This document shows, in pieces, positions 43,045 through 51,741 of a stretch of 64,000 nt of DNA. The translations under genes were made by a program, and so were the position numbers. The notes beneath the pieces are model-generated. The model saw only the letters and a list, made by a program, of their open reading frames with translations, was not told where the DNA came from and ran no database searches. Where the stretch lies: contig DURH01000001.1 of assembly GCA_012837385.1 (NCBI GenBank), forward strand, positions 88,476 through 152,475. Direction: 5' to 3'. The stretch's first letter is position 1, and each line of letters starts with the position of its first letter. Source of the DNA: Bacillota bacterium. Lineage in GTDB: Bacteria; Bacillota; Limnochordia; Darwinibacteriales; Darwinibacteriaceae.

Positions 43045-44222
43045 GGATCAACAGGGGTTTCCTTAATCTACAGGACAGCTATCTTTTTTCCCGCATTGCC
43101 GAAAAGGTGACGGAGTACCAAAAACAGAACCCCGAGAAAGAGATTATCCGGTTGGGTATAGGTGATGTGACGCTGCCCCTGGCTCCCGCTGTAATTGAAG
43201 CTATGCAGCAGGCGGTGTCAGAGATGGGCAGTGCCCATACGTTCCGCGGCTATGGGGAGGAGCAGGGGTATGCCTTTCTTAGACGGGCTGTGTGCGGCTA
43301 TTATGCCAGCAAGGGGGTTGAACTTGAAGCGGATGAGGTCTTTATCAGTGATGGGGCAAAGAGCGATCTAGGCAATATTCCTGATGTCTTTGCTGTCGAG
43401 AATACGGTGCTTGTTCCTGACCCTGTTTATCCCGTATATCTAGATACGAATGTTATGGCGGGACGGAGCATCATTTTCAGCAAAGGAAGTATTGAAAACG
43501 GGTTTCTGCCCCTTCCTGAGCCAGGGCTGCATGCCGATCTAGTCTATCTCTGCTCGCCGAATAATCCCACAGGTGCAGTTTATACCAAGGAGCAGCTAAA
43601 GGCCTGGGTGGATTGGGCCCTTGATCACGATGCGGTGATCATCTTTGACAGTGCCTATGAAGCCTTCGTTCAAGATCAGGAGCTGCCCACCAGCATTTAT
43701 CAAATCGAAGGAGCCAAAAGTTGTGCCATTGAGTTCTGTTCTCTGTCCAAAACCGCGGGTTTTACAGGCATCCGCTGCGGCTACACAGTGGTGCCCCAGG
43801 AGTTGGTGCGGGATCACGTTTCTGTAAACAGGCTCTGGCTGAGGCGTCAGACCACGAAGTTTAACGGAGTATCCTATATCGTCCAGCGCGGTGCTGAGGC
43901 CGTGTTCACTGAAGACGGATTGAGGCAGACTCAAGAGAGCATCAACTATTACAGGGAGAACGCGCGTTTAATCGCAGATACCTTGGCTGAACTGGGGCTG
44001 TGGTTCACAGGGGGTACCAATGCGCCCTATATCTGGCTGCAGTGCCCTAATCACATGTCTTCTTGGGAATTTTTTGACCTACTCTTAGAGAGATATGGCA
44101 TCGTGGGAACCCCAGGTTCGGGCTTCGGCGAGAATGGGGAGGGCTTCTTCCGCCTCACAGCTTTCGGCAGGAGAGAAGAGATATTGAAGGCCATGGACCG
44201 CCTGAGGAAGATGCCTCTCTAA
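43041..44222 (+). CDS. dapL: LL-diaminopimelate aminotransferase
   Basis: A 393-residue class I/II PLP aminotransferase. It begins like DapL (INRGFLNLQDSYLFSRIAEKV ... IIRLGIGDVTLPLAPAVIEAM), has YLCSPNNPTGAVYTKEQL and the PLP-lysine segment FCSLSKTAGFTGIRCGY. DapL makes LL-diaminopimelate from tetrahydrodipicolinate in one step, bypassing acyl intermediates, for lysine and peptidoglycan. Last gene of the pyrG-nadE-dapL unit. Confidence 0.95.
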   Translation: MRINRGFLNLQDSYLFSRIAEKVTEYQKQNPEKEIIRLGIGDVTLPLAPAVIEAMQQAVSEMGSAHTFRGYGEEQGYAFLRRAVCGYYASKGVELEADEVFISDGAKSDLGNIPDVFAVENTVLVPDPVYPVYLDTNVMAGRSIIFSKGSIENGFLPLPEPGLHADLVYLCSPNNPTGAVYTKEQLKAWVDWALDHDAVIIFDSAYEAFVQDQELPTSIYQIEGAKSCAIEFCSLSKTAGFTGIRCGYTVVPQELVRDHVSVNRLWLRRQTTKFNGVSYIVQRGAEAVFTEDGLRQTQESINYYRENARLIADTLAELGLWFTGGTNAPYIWLQCPNHMSSWEFFDLLLERYGIVGTPGSGFGENGEGFFRLTAFGRREEILKAMDRLRKMPL

Positions 44223-44228
44223 AGAAGA

Positions 44229-44259
44229 AAGGGCTGCGGGAGTACCCACAGCCCTTTTT
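44229..44259 (+). terminator. Intrinsic terminator after dapL
   Basis: AAGGGCTG-C-GGG / CCC-A-CAGCCCTT hairpin with AGTA loop, then T5; lies between convergent genes. Confidence 0.9.
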
Positions 44260-44268
44260 GCTGCCTTT

Positions 44269-45090
44269 TTACCGCATATACATCTGCGGTTTGAAGTATC
44301 TCTGTAGAGAGACGAACATGATGAGCAGAGGCAAAATGGTAAAGAAACTGGCCGTCAACGTCAGATTGTAAACTGGGAACCCCTGGGGGTCTGTAATGGT
44401 GGTGATACCCAGAATCAGGGGCATGCGTACGCGGCTGTTCAGCACTACCAAGGGCAGGAAGAAGTTGTTCCAGCTGCTCACAAAGGCTAACAGGAACAGG
44501 GTAATGAACCCCGGGATGACATTGGGCAGCCCAATCTTAAAGAAGGTCGTGAGATCATTGGCGCCGTCAATGGCTGCCGCGTCAAACACCTCGTCTTCCA
44601 CCTGGTTCCAGTACGAAACCATCATGTAGACTGCAAAGATGTTGACAAAGGAAGGCAGCAGCACAGCCCATCTGGTATCCAGCAAGTTGATGTCTCTGAA
44701 CATCATAAAGATGGGCAGTGTGGTGGCAAAACCAGGCACCATGGCGAAGGCGATGATAAAAATGAACAGCAGCCGCTTGCCAATAAAGTCGTATTTCCTA
44801 AAGGCATAACCCGCCAGAGCAGCCACGAATACGCCCACAAAGGCACCTACCGTAGCATACAGGAACGAGTTGGCCATCCAGTTTAGGAACACACCGCCTT
44901 GGTAATTGAAGACCCCTGAGATGTTCTGCATTAAGTGGCTGGGCCTTCCAGGCAGCAGTGACTTCTGGAATAGCTGGCTCACATTCTTAGTGGTCCCCAT
45001 CGTTAACCAATAGAAGGGGAAAATAAAATATACAGCCAGCAGAACTAGGATTACGGTAATGACCACATAGGATCGTCTACTTCTTATCAT
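44269..45090 (-). CDS. Sugar ABC transporter permease, MalG type
   Basis: A 273-residue membrane protein with six helices and the coupling loop DEVFDAAAIDGANDLTTFFKIGLPNVIPG. It is the third gene of a binding protein-permease-permease set. GGGGGAGTG precedes the ATG. Confidence 0.92.
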   Translation of the reverse strand: MIRSRRSYVVITVILVLLAVYFIFPFYWLTMGTTKNVSQLFQKSLLPGRPSHLMQNISGVFNYQGGVFLNWMANSFLYATVGAFVGVFVAALAGYAFRKYDFIGKRLLFIFIIAFAMVPGFATTLPIFMMFRDINLLDTRWAVLLPSFVNIFAVYMMVSYWNQVEDEVFDAAAIDGANDLTTFFKIGLPNVIPGFITLFLLAFVSSWNNFFLPLVVLNSRVRMPLILGITTITDPQGFPVYNLTLTASFFTILPLLIMFVSLQRYFKPQMYMR

Positions 45091-45106
45091 TTTTCACTCC
45101 CCCTCC

Positions 45107-45994
45107 TTAATGCCGGCGCCCTAAGATCTGCCGTCCTGCGGACCTTAGGATGTACCAGGAAAAGCTGCAGGTTAGAACCGCCAGGATAATTCCCATGGCG
45201 GAGGCATAGGTGAACCTTCCCTGGGAGAACGCCGAGTTATAGATATACATCGCCGGAGTGTAGTTTAGGGGCAAAACCACTAGGTTTCCTAACATCCACG
45301 GTTCATTGAACACCTGCATAGCGCCGATGGCGTTAAAGATAAACAGTGTAATCATGGGTCCTTTCAGCAGGGGCAGCTTAATGCGGAAAGCGATCTGCCA
45401 GAGGCCTGCCCCGTCCAGCTGAGCCGCTTCTGAATACTCCTTGGGTATGGCAATCAGTGACGAATAGACCAGAAACGCAGTATAGCCCGTAAACTGCCAA
45501 AGGATTATCACCAAGAGGATCCCTGGAACATTGCCCCTTGTGAGCAGTTTTATATTCTCAAGCCCAAACAAGCTCAGCAGGGGACTGAGGGGTGACATAG
45601 AGTCCGAGAAAATATAGGACCAGACAAGGCCTGAGACAATGCCTGGAATTGTGTAAGGCAGGTAGTAAATGAACCTGTAAACAGGCCCCCCACCTTTACG
45701 CGTCTCGTAGAGAAAGGCAATCATGGTGGCTAGAAAGATCATAAGAGGTACTTGAACAAGGAGCAGGAACAAGGGTATCTTGAAAGAGTCCCAAAACATG
45801 GAATCTGCGAATATTCTCTTGTAGTTGTCAAAACCGACATACCACATCCTAGCCCCCCGCTGTCCGTATAGGGAAAGCTTAACGCCGAGCCCGATGGGGT
45901 ACACCACTAAGCCAATAAACACGGCCAGGAACGGGGCTAGAAACAGATAAGCCTTTAAGGTTGACTTCAGTTTTGCCTTACTAATCCAAGTCAT
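45107..45994 (-). CDS. Sugar ABC transporter permease, MalF type
   Basis: A 295-residue membrane protein: LFLAPFLAVFIGLVVYPIGLGVKLSLY at the N-terminus and coupling loop IPKEYSEAAQLDGAGLWQIAFRIKLPLLKG. AGGAGTG precedes the ATG; 16 bases separate it from the MalG-type gene. No ATPase gene is in the operon. Confidence 0.92.
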   Translation of the reverse strand: MTWISKAKLKSTLKAYLFLAPFLAVFIGLVVYPIGLGVKLSLYGQRGARMWYVGFDNYKRIFADSMFWDSFKIPLFLLLVQVPLMIFLATMIAFLYETRKGGGPVYRFIYYLPYTIPGIVSGLVWSYIFSDSMSPLSPLLSLFGLENIKLLTRGNVPGILLVIILWQFTGYTAFLVYSSLIAIPKEYSEAAQLDGAGLWQIAFRIKLPLLKGPMITLFIFNAIGAMQVFNEPWMLGNLVVLPLNYTPAMYIYNSAFSQGRFTYASAMGIILAVLTCSFSWYILRSAGRQILGRRH

Positions 45995-46089
45995 TCTATG
46001 AACACTCCTGCACTTAGAGTTATACAGCGCCGCTGCACTGGGAAAGCCTACAACGCCAGAAGACTAGAGTGAGCACATTGTGGGGAAGG

Positions 46090-46106
46090 GGGGTGCAGAG
46101 CACCCC
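46090..46106 (-). promoter_or_regulatory. Intercistronic hairpin after the binding-protein gene
   Basis: GGGGTGC-TCT-GCACCCC without a T-run, between the binding protein and its permeases; typical of stems that protect the abundant upstream mRNA. Confidence 0.6.
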
Positions 46107-46121
46107 TCTTCTTGTTATCTC

Positions 46122-47432
46122 TTATTCGGGCAGTTCTCCAACGATTACGTTAAAGTAGCCGAATTCTTCCATGAAGCCGATAACCTGCTCTTCCCACATG
46201 GGCAGGATGTCAGCAAAGCGGTCGATCTTGCCATCTGCATAGTCCTGCAGCAGTAAGCTCAGGGCGCTGTCCAGGTTGGACCAGACGGGCAGGCAGACAA
46301 ACGTGGTGTTGATCAGGTTATGGGCATCCCACAGATCTTCCACGATAACCTGGCCGCCAAAGAAGGTGTCTTCGATCGCCAGTTCGTGAACGACTTCTTC
46401 GTAGCGCTGGGATACCATAATCGGCAGGTTGCTGTACTGATTCAGGCATCTCAGGGAATCAGGATGCGAGTTCAGCCAGTTTACGAAGATGGCTGCAGCC
46501 TCTGGATTCTTGGAGTGGGCGGTTACATAGAAACCGGAGCCACCCAGCATACCGTTGTGAGGCTTGGAAGGATCGAAGTTTGGAGGAGCAATTACTCTCC
46601 ACTGACCTTCGGAATCGGGAGCATTGTAGCGCAGCCACTCAGCGAACCAGCAGCCGTTCAGCACTGTTGCGGTGGTTCCCATGTTGAGGGAGTTGTACCA
46701 GTCAGCGTTCCACCACATGGTAGGATTGATGATACCATCGTCAATGAGCTCGCCCCAGAACTCAAATACTTGTTCTGCTACGGGGTTGGTAAAGTCGATG
46801 TACCAGTTACCATCGTGGTAGTCGAACATCTTGGCACCAGACTGCCACACAAGGCCTACCCACCACAGGGCGTAGCCCAGAGGAGGTGCATTGAACTCCA
46901 ACTCGGGAGCAGCTGCTTTGAACTTACGGGCTTGCACTGCAAAGTCTTCCCAGGTTACGGGAACTTCAATGCCGTATTGGTCAAAGAGGTCTTGGCGATA
47001 GAAGAAGCCAATCGCGCCGCTGTCTTGTGGTGTTCCGTAGATTTCTCCGTCCATGGCGCACCAGCCAAGAGCTTCCTCGCCGTAGAGCTTAACAAAGGTT
47101 TCCTCATCCAGCCACTTGTTAATGGGTTGGAACGCACCTAAGTCCATGTACTGGGGTGCGAAGGAATACTCGACCATAAGCACGTCTGGCAGGCCGGAAC
47201 CTGCTGCGAGAGCGGTCTGAGCTTTCTCATAGTGCACGCCGAAGTCTTCCCAAATCACTTCGATATCTGGATATGCCTTTTGGAATTCCTCGATGGAGTA
47301 GTTCTCGTTACTCGTCCAAGCCCACATGGTTATTGTGGTGGGTTTGCCCGTATACTCCGGATAGTAGTCAGCTGCAAAGGCACTGACACTCAGTGCAAGC
47401 ACCAACAATAACACTGCAAAAACCTTTTTCAT
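46122..47432 (-). CDS. Sugar ABC transporter substrate-binding protein, family 1 (MalE-like)
   Basis: A 436-residue exported binding protein with signal peptide (KKVFAVLLLVLALSVSAFA) and the family-1 fold (KPTTITMWAWTSNENYSIEEFQKAYPDIEVIWEDF; AAGSGLPDVLMVEYSFAPQYMDLGAFQPI; GGSGFYVTAHSKNPEAAAIFVNWL). GGAGGG precedes the ATG. It faces a control region of about 480 bases shared with the divergent oligopeptide-type transporter. Ligand likely a mono- or oligosaccharide. Confidence 0.92.
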   Translation of the reverse strand: MKKVFAVLLLVLALSVSAFAADYYPEYTGKPTTITMWAWTSNENYSIEEFQKAYPDIEVIWEDFGVHYEKAQTALAAGSGLPDVLMVEYSFAPQYMDLGAFQPINKWLDEETFVKLYGEEALGWCAMDGEIYGTPQDSGAIGFFYRQDLFDQYGIEVPVTWEDFAVQARKFKAAAPELEFNAPPLGYALWWVGLVWQSGAKMFDYHDGNWYIDFTNPVAEQVFEFWGELIDDGIINPTMWWNADWYNSLNMGTTATVLNGCWFAEWLRYNAPDSEGQWRVIAPPNFDPSKPHNGMLGGSGFYVTAHSKNPEAAAIFVNWLNSHPDSLRCLNQYSNLPIMVSQRYEEVVHELAIEDTFFGGQVIVEDLWDAHNLINTTFVCLPVWSNLDSALSLLLQDYADGKIDRFADILPMWEEQVIGFMEEFGYFNVIVGELPE

Positions 47433-47554
47433 TCACTCTTCCCTCCTGTGTGATTTCCTTGTTCACCCTAAATACCTTCCAGCGCCGTGCCGTTCCCTAA
47501 ACATACCCCCTTTCTTGGCGGCACGAGACGACTAGAAAACAGATCCAGCCGTCT

Positions 47555-47568
47555 TTGAATCGATTCAA
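47555..47568. promoter_or_regulatory. LacI-family type operator palindrome
   Basis: TTGAATCGATTCAA, perfect 14-base palindrome with the central CG typical of LacI-family sites, 122 bases before the leftward binding-protein gene. Confidence 0.5.
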
Positions 47569-47580
47569 GATCGAGGTAAG

Positions 47581-47591
47581 ATGTCTGACAT
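47581..47591. promoter_or_regulatory. GntR/FCD-type operator copy 1
   Basis: ATGTCTGACAT palindrome in GATGTCTGACATT context (the G at 47580). Resembles FadR/UxuR-type sites with a GTC-N-GAC core. Confidence 0.55.
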
Positions 47592-47694
47592 TTACAATGA
47601 CTATTCGTCGCTGTTTAACCAATTCCTCTTATTTAGGGCATGGAATTGCCAAAAATGCGCGGATGCGAACAAAAAACGCTTCGAGTTATAGTCC

Positions 47695-47718
47695 GGCGAC
47701 CGATGTTTAGCGGTCGCC
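47695..47718 (+). promoter_or_regulatory. Hairpin in the divergent control region
   Basis: GGCGACCG/CGGTCGCC stem with ATGTTTAG loop and an AT-rich follow-on (TAAAATTT). Role unknown; possibly an early stop for one of the divergent transcripts. Confidence 0.4.
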
Positions 47719-47776
47719 GTAAAATTTATGAAATATGGGAGGAATTTTTATGGAGATATTGAATGTTTAATTGCCA

Positions 47777-47789
47777 GATGTCTGACATC
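47777..47789. promoter_or_regulatory. GntR/FCD-type operator copy 2
   Basis: GATGTCTGACATC, a perfect 13-base palindrome, 135 bases before the rightward binding-protein gene and about 196 bases from copy 1. Confidence 0.6.
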
Positions 47790-47911
47790 CTACTTTTTTG
47801 TGGGGATAGCGAGGTGGGTGGATGATTTAAAAGGGACCGAGTTTGCGTGAGGGGCATGTGTTGTCTGGAAAGATCAGTCGTGGACACTGCACATTTGTGA
47901 GGAGGAAACAG

Positions 47912-49783
47912 ATGAGAAAAAAGAGCATGCTGTTGATGTTGGCTTTAAGTGTTTGCCTGGTTTTCTCAAGTGTTCTTTTCGCTGCTGAGCCGCCTAGGAA
48001 CGAAACCCTGATCGTTGATATTCTCACCGGGAAAGTTGGCAACCCTGGGAATTTCAACTTCTGGGCAACCTGGGTAGGGAATGACAAAGGCCTGCAGCAG
48101 TTGGTCATCGATCCTTTGTGGATGGCAGACTATGTGACCGGCGAGATGATCAACGTACTAGCCAAGGAAAACCCGATTTACAATGACGACCTCACCACCA
48201 TGACCGTCAAGCTGCGGGAAGGTATCTACTGGAACGATGGCGTTCCTTTCACAGCAGATGACGTGGTTTACACTGTTGAACTCAGCATGGAGACACCTGG
48301 GTTCGGCTACCACACCCAGTTCAACCAGGACGTTGCGAAGGTCTACAAAACAGATGACTACACAGTGGTCTTCGAGCTGACGCAGCCCAACTCCCGCTTC
48401 CACTATCAGTTCCTGGATCGCTGGGGCGCCTGCCGCATTCTGCCCAAGCACGTGTTTGAGACAGTTGAGGATCCTCTGAGCTTCCAGTTCAACCCGCCTG
48501 TGGGCACTGGCCCATACAAGCTGGTGGAATACGATCTGGGCGGCTACTGGTTCCTCTATGAGCTTAGGGAAGACTGGGAGCGCACAGCCACCGGTATGTT
48601 GTACGGTAAGCCTGCACCCAAGTATGTCAAGTTCATCTATGTTGGTGACGCATCCAAGAAGGCCATGGCCATGATCAGCCATGAACTGGATATGGCCGAC
48701 CTGACCCCTGAGTCCTTAGAAGTTGTTCTGGCTAGGAACGAGTATGCCAGCGGCTACTACAAGGACTTCCCCTGGGCAGAGCTTCTGCATCCATGCGTAA
48801 CTGGTGCAGCGTTCAACACCTTGGTTCCACCATTCGACAATCCTGAAGTACGCTGGGCTTTGAACTTGGCATTGGATGCCAAGAACCTGGCCATGACCGC
48901 CTACAACGGCGCTGTGGCTTTTGCTCCGGCTTACATCCCGGCGCTGCTTCCGTACTATGAGCATTACTACGAGCGGCTGCTGCCTTATCTGGAAGAATAC
49001 ACCATGGAGATCGATGGCGAGGAGTACAAGATCTTCAACTCTAACCTGCCGTTTGAGATGGCAGAAGAGGCCAAACGCAGAGGGTACGATGTACCAGAGA
49101 CAGAGGACGAGATCAGAGTGATGTTCGGTTACGGCTGGTGGAAACACTCTCCGGAACTGGCTGAAAAGCTCCTGCTGAAGAACGGCTTTACTAGAGGCAG
49201 AGATGGAAAATGGCTGCTGCCCGACGGTACTCCTTGGAAGATTGAGATCGTCTGCTTGACAGCTGCCACTAACCCCTCGTTCAAGTGGGCGTTTGCCATC
49301 GCCAATCAGTGGGCGTCCTTCGGTATCGACTGCGAAGCCATTCCTACTGAACAGTGCCAGGCGCTGACCGAGAGCGGCGACTACATGGTAGTGGGTGGTC
49401 AGCCAGCGGCCGAACCCTTTGGTTCTGGTATCGACCTCTACAGAGGACTCAACGTCTATCACTCCCAGTACTGGAAGCCTTTGGGTGAGAAGCTCGTGGG
49501 CCATCAGTCCAGATGGGTCAATGAGGAAATCGACTACTACATCGAAGAGATGGAAAAAGCCGATTACAGTGATCCCATTAACATCGATTTGGCCATCGAA
49601 GTAGCGAAGCTGCTCATCGACGGTCAGCCCGGAGTGTCCGTGGCGTCCTTCCCAGGCTTCATGGGCCTTGACACCTACTATTGGACGAACTATCCCACTG
49701 GGGATAACCCCTACGCTGTTCCATGGTATCACTGGCCGAACCTGAAGTTCGTGCTGCCATTCCTCCAGCCGACGGGACGGTAG
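47912..49783 (+). CDS. Oligopeptide-type ABC transporter substrate-binding protein (family 5)
   Basis: A 623-residue exported protein with a signal peptide (KKSMLLMLALSVCLVFSSVLFA) and SBP_bac_5 features: MTVKLREGIYWNDGVPFTADDVVYTVELSM, FQFNPPVGTGPYKLVEYDLGGYWFLY, PEVRWALNLALDAKNLA. The family carries peptides but also oligosaccharides and opines; the neighbouring sugar enzymes suggest a carbohydrate here. ATG 47912 follows GAGGAGG by 6 bases. Confidence 0.92.
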   Translation: MRKKSMLLMLALSVCLVFSSVLFAAEPPRNETLIVDILTGKVGNPGNFNFWATWVGNDKGLQQLVIDPLWMADYVTGEMINVLAKENPIYNDDLTTMTVKLREGIYWNDGVPFTADDVVYTVELSMETPGFGYHTQFNQDVAKVYKTDDYTVVFELTQPNSRFHYQFLDRWGACRILPKHVFETVEDPLSFQFNPPVGTGPYKLVEYDLGGYWFLYELREDWERTATGMLYGKPAPKYVKFIYVGDASKKAMAMISHELDMADLTPESLEVVLARNEYASGYYKDFPWAELLHPCVTGAAFNTLVPPFDNPEVRWALNLALDAKNLAMTAYNGAVAFAPAYIPALLPYYEHYYERLLPYLEEYTMEIDGEEYKIFNSNLPFEMAEEAKRRGYDVPETEDEIRVMFGYGWWKHSPELAEKLLLKNGFTRGRDGKWLLPDGTPWKIEIVCLTAATNPSFKWAFAIANQWASFGIDCEAIPTEQCQALTESGDYMVVGGQPAAEPFGSGIDLYRGLNVYHSQYWKPLGEKLVGHQSRWVNEEIDYYIEEMEKADYSDPINIDLAIEVAKLLIDGQPGVSVASFPGFMGLDTYYWTNYPTGDNPYAVPWYHWPNLKFVLPFLQPTGR

Positions 49784-49795
49784 TAACAACCCTGC

Positions 49796-49821
49796 GAAGC
49801 CTCCCTCTCCAGGGAGGCTTC
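49796..49821 (+). promoter_or_regulatory. Intercistronic hairpin after the binding-protein gene
   Basis: GAAGCCTCCC/GGGAGGCTTC with a TCTCCA loop and no proper T-run; likely mRNA-stabilising or partial terminator. Confidence 0.65.
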
Positions 49822-49861
49822 TTAACAAAGGTCTCAATATTTCCAGTGTGGAGGGTTCATC

Positions 49862-50863
49862 TTGCTCAAAAAGTACTATATCCCGCGTTTGATCCAGTAT
49901 TTCACCGTCTTGTTCATCGGCTTGACCTTAGTCTTCGTGATCCCCCGCCTGCTCCCGTCTAATCCGGTGGAACACCAGCTGAGCAGAATGATGTCCCAGG
50001 GGCAGTACCTGGACCCATCGGCCATCGAAGCGATGAGGGAGACTCTGGAGCAGCTCTACGGCCTCAAAGGCGGCACCTTCGAGCAGTACATTGACTACTT
50101 CAAACGACTGTTCACCGGGGATTTAGGTCCCTCTTTCACTCAGTTTCCCACTCCCGTGATGACTCTGATCAGGCAGTCCCTGCCCTGGACAGTCGGGCTT
50201 CTGTTCGCGTCCTTGAGCATCTCCTGGATCGTGGGAACGGTTTTGGGGGGAATTCGGGTCAGCTTCCCCCGTTCCAGGCTGGCCAGGCTGATCGAACTCT
50301 TGATCATGGGAGTGAGGCCGATTCCCTACTACATTGTCTCGCTGGTCCTGCTCATCCTCTTTGCCTTTCTCTGGCCCGTGTTTCCCATGTCTGGGGGTTA
50401 CAGCATGGGGGTCAAGGTCGGGTTCAATGCCCGGTTTATCCTGGATCTGCTGCGCCATGCTTTTCTACCGATTCTGTCGATGGTGATCATCGAAATCGGC
50501 GGCTGGTTCCTCCAGATGCGCAATGTGGCCTCAAACATTGTTGAAGAAGACTATGTAGTCTACGCTGAGGCCTCAGGGCTGCCCAAGGCCAAGATCGTAT
50601 TCATGTACATCATGCGCAATGCCATTATCCCGCAGATCACGGGGTTTGCTCTCAACATCGGGTTCATCTTTGGTGGAGCTCTGATTACCGAGATCGTCTT
50701 TGCCTACCCCGGTATGGGCTATCTGCTGTACTCTGCTATCCTATCAGGAGACTACAACCTGATCATGGGGATCAACGTCTTTTCCATTGTGGGTGTCTCC
50801 ACGGCTATGCTCATCGTGGATCTGATCTACCCGCTGCTTGATCCCAGGGTCAGGTACCAATAA
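49862..50863 (+). CDS. Oligopeptide-type ABC permease, DppB/OppB family
   Basis: A 333-residue membrane protein beginning with the family pattern YIPRLIQYFTVLFIGLTLVFVIPRLLPSNP; coupling loop EEDYVVYAEASGLPKAKIVFMYIMRNAIIPQ. TTG start 6 bases after GGAGGG. Confidence 0.93.
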   Translation: MLKKYYIPRLIQYFTVLFIGLTLVFVIPRLLPSNPVEHQLSRMMSQGQYLDPSAIEAMRETLEQLYGLKGGTFEQYIDYFKRLFTGDLGPSFTQFPTPVMTLIRQSLPWTVGLLFASLSISWIVGTVLGGIRVSFPRSRLARLIELLIMGVRPIPYYIVSLVLLILFAFLWPVFPMSGGYSMGVKVGFNARFILDLLRHAFLPILSMVIIEIGGWFLQMRNVASNIVEEDYVVYAEASGLPKAKIVFMYIMRNAIIPQITGFALNIGFIFGGALITEIVFAYPGMGYLLYSAILSGDYNLIMGINVFSIVGVSTAMLIVDLIYPLLDPRVRYQ

Positions 50864-50876
50864 GGGGGGGAGTTAG

Positions 50877-51737
50877 ATGTTTCGAGTCATTAGAGATCTA
50901 TATGTAAACGATAGGCGATTTACCTTTGGCTTTACGGTGCTGGTCTTTTTTGTAATAATCTCGTTTGTCTCCCTCCTGTCGCCCTACGATATGCGGGCCT
51001 GGAACGCTGTTCCCAGGTATCTGCCGCCGAGCGCCAAGCATCCCCTCGGCACCAACTCCATCGGGCAGGACATCATGTGGCAGGCTATGGTCGCCACAAA
51101 GAACTCCCTGCTCTTGGGAGCGATCGCCGCGGCCATCTCCCGGGTGATCGCCATCGTCGTGGGGCTCTTGAGCGGGTATAAAGGCGGGATTTTTGACCGT
51201 ATCGTCATGGTCATGACTGACAGCTTCATCATCTTGCCCATGTTCCCCATCCTGATTCTCATTGCCACGATCTTGCGCAGTTCACTGAACATGGTTGTGT
51301 TGGGCGTGGTGATCGGGCTGTTTGGGTGGGCCTGGGACGCAAGGCTGTTCCGCTCGCAGATTCTGAGCCTGAAAGAAAGGGAGTTCACGAGAACGGCGGT
51401 CTTTTCTGGATTAAGCACGTTCAAAATCGTTCTCACCGAACATCTGCCCTATGTGTTTCCGCTGGTCATGGCCACCACTATCAACAACGTAATCTGGGTG
51501 ATTGGTATGGAAGTGACCCTCTCTATGCTGGGACTCTCCAACCTGAATACACCCACCATCGGTACCATGATCTACTGGGCGCTGCAGTATCAGGCAATAT
51601 TCCTGGAGATGTGGAACTGGATCTTGACTCCAGTCACCATCTGCGTGGTTTTGATCCTCGGCCTCTACATGCTGTCTACCAGCATCAGCGAGTACCTGGA
51701 TCCCCGCACCAGGCTGCAGATGATTAGGAAGGGGTGA
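50877..51737 (+). CDS. Oligopeptide-type ABC permease, DppC/OppC family
   Basis: A 286-residue membrane protein with LLSPYDMRAWN, HPLGTNSIGQDIMWQAMVATKNSLLLG and the coupling loop KEREFTRTAVFSGLSTFKIVLTEHLPYVFP. Good GGGGGG site before ATG. Confidence 0.92.
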   Translation: MFRVIRDLYVNDRRFTFGFTVLVFFVIISFVSLLSPYDMRAWNAVPRYLPPSAKHPLGTNSIGQDIMWQAMVATKNSLLLGAIAAAISRVIAIVVGLLSGYKGGIFDRIVMVMTDSFIILPMFPILILIATILRSSLNMVVLGVVIGLFGWAWDARLFRSQILSLKEREFTRTAVFSGLSTFKIVLTEHLPYVFPLVMATTINNVIWVIGMEVTLSMLGLSNLNTPTIGTMIYWALQYQAIFLEMWNWILTPVTICVVLILGLYMLSTSISEYLDPRTRLQMIRKG

Positions 51738-51741
51738 AGTC

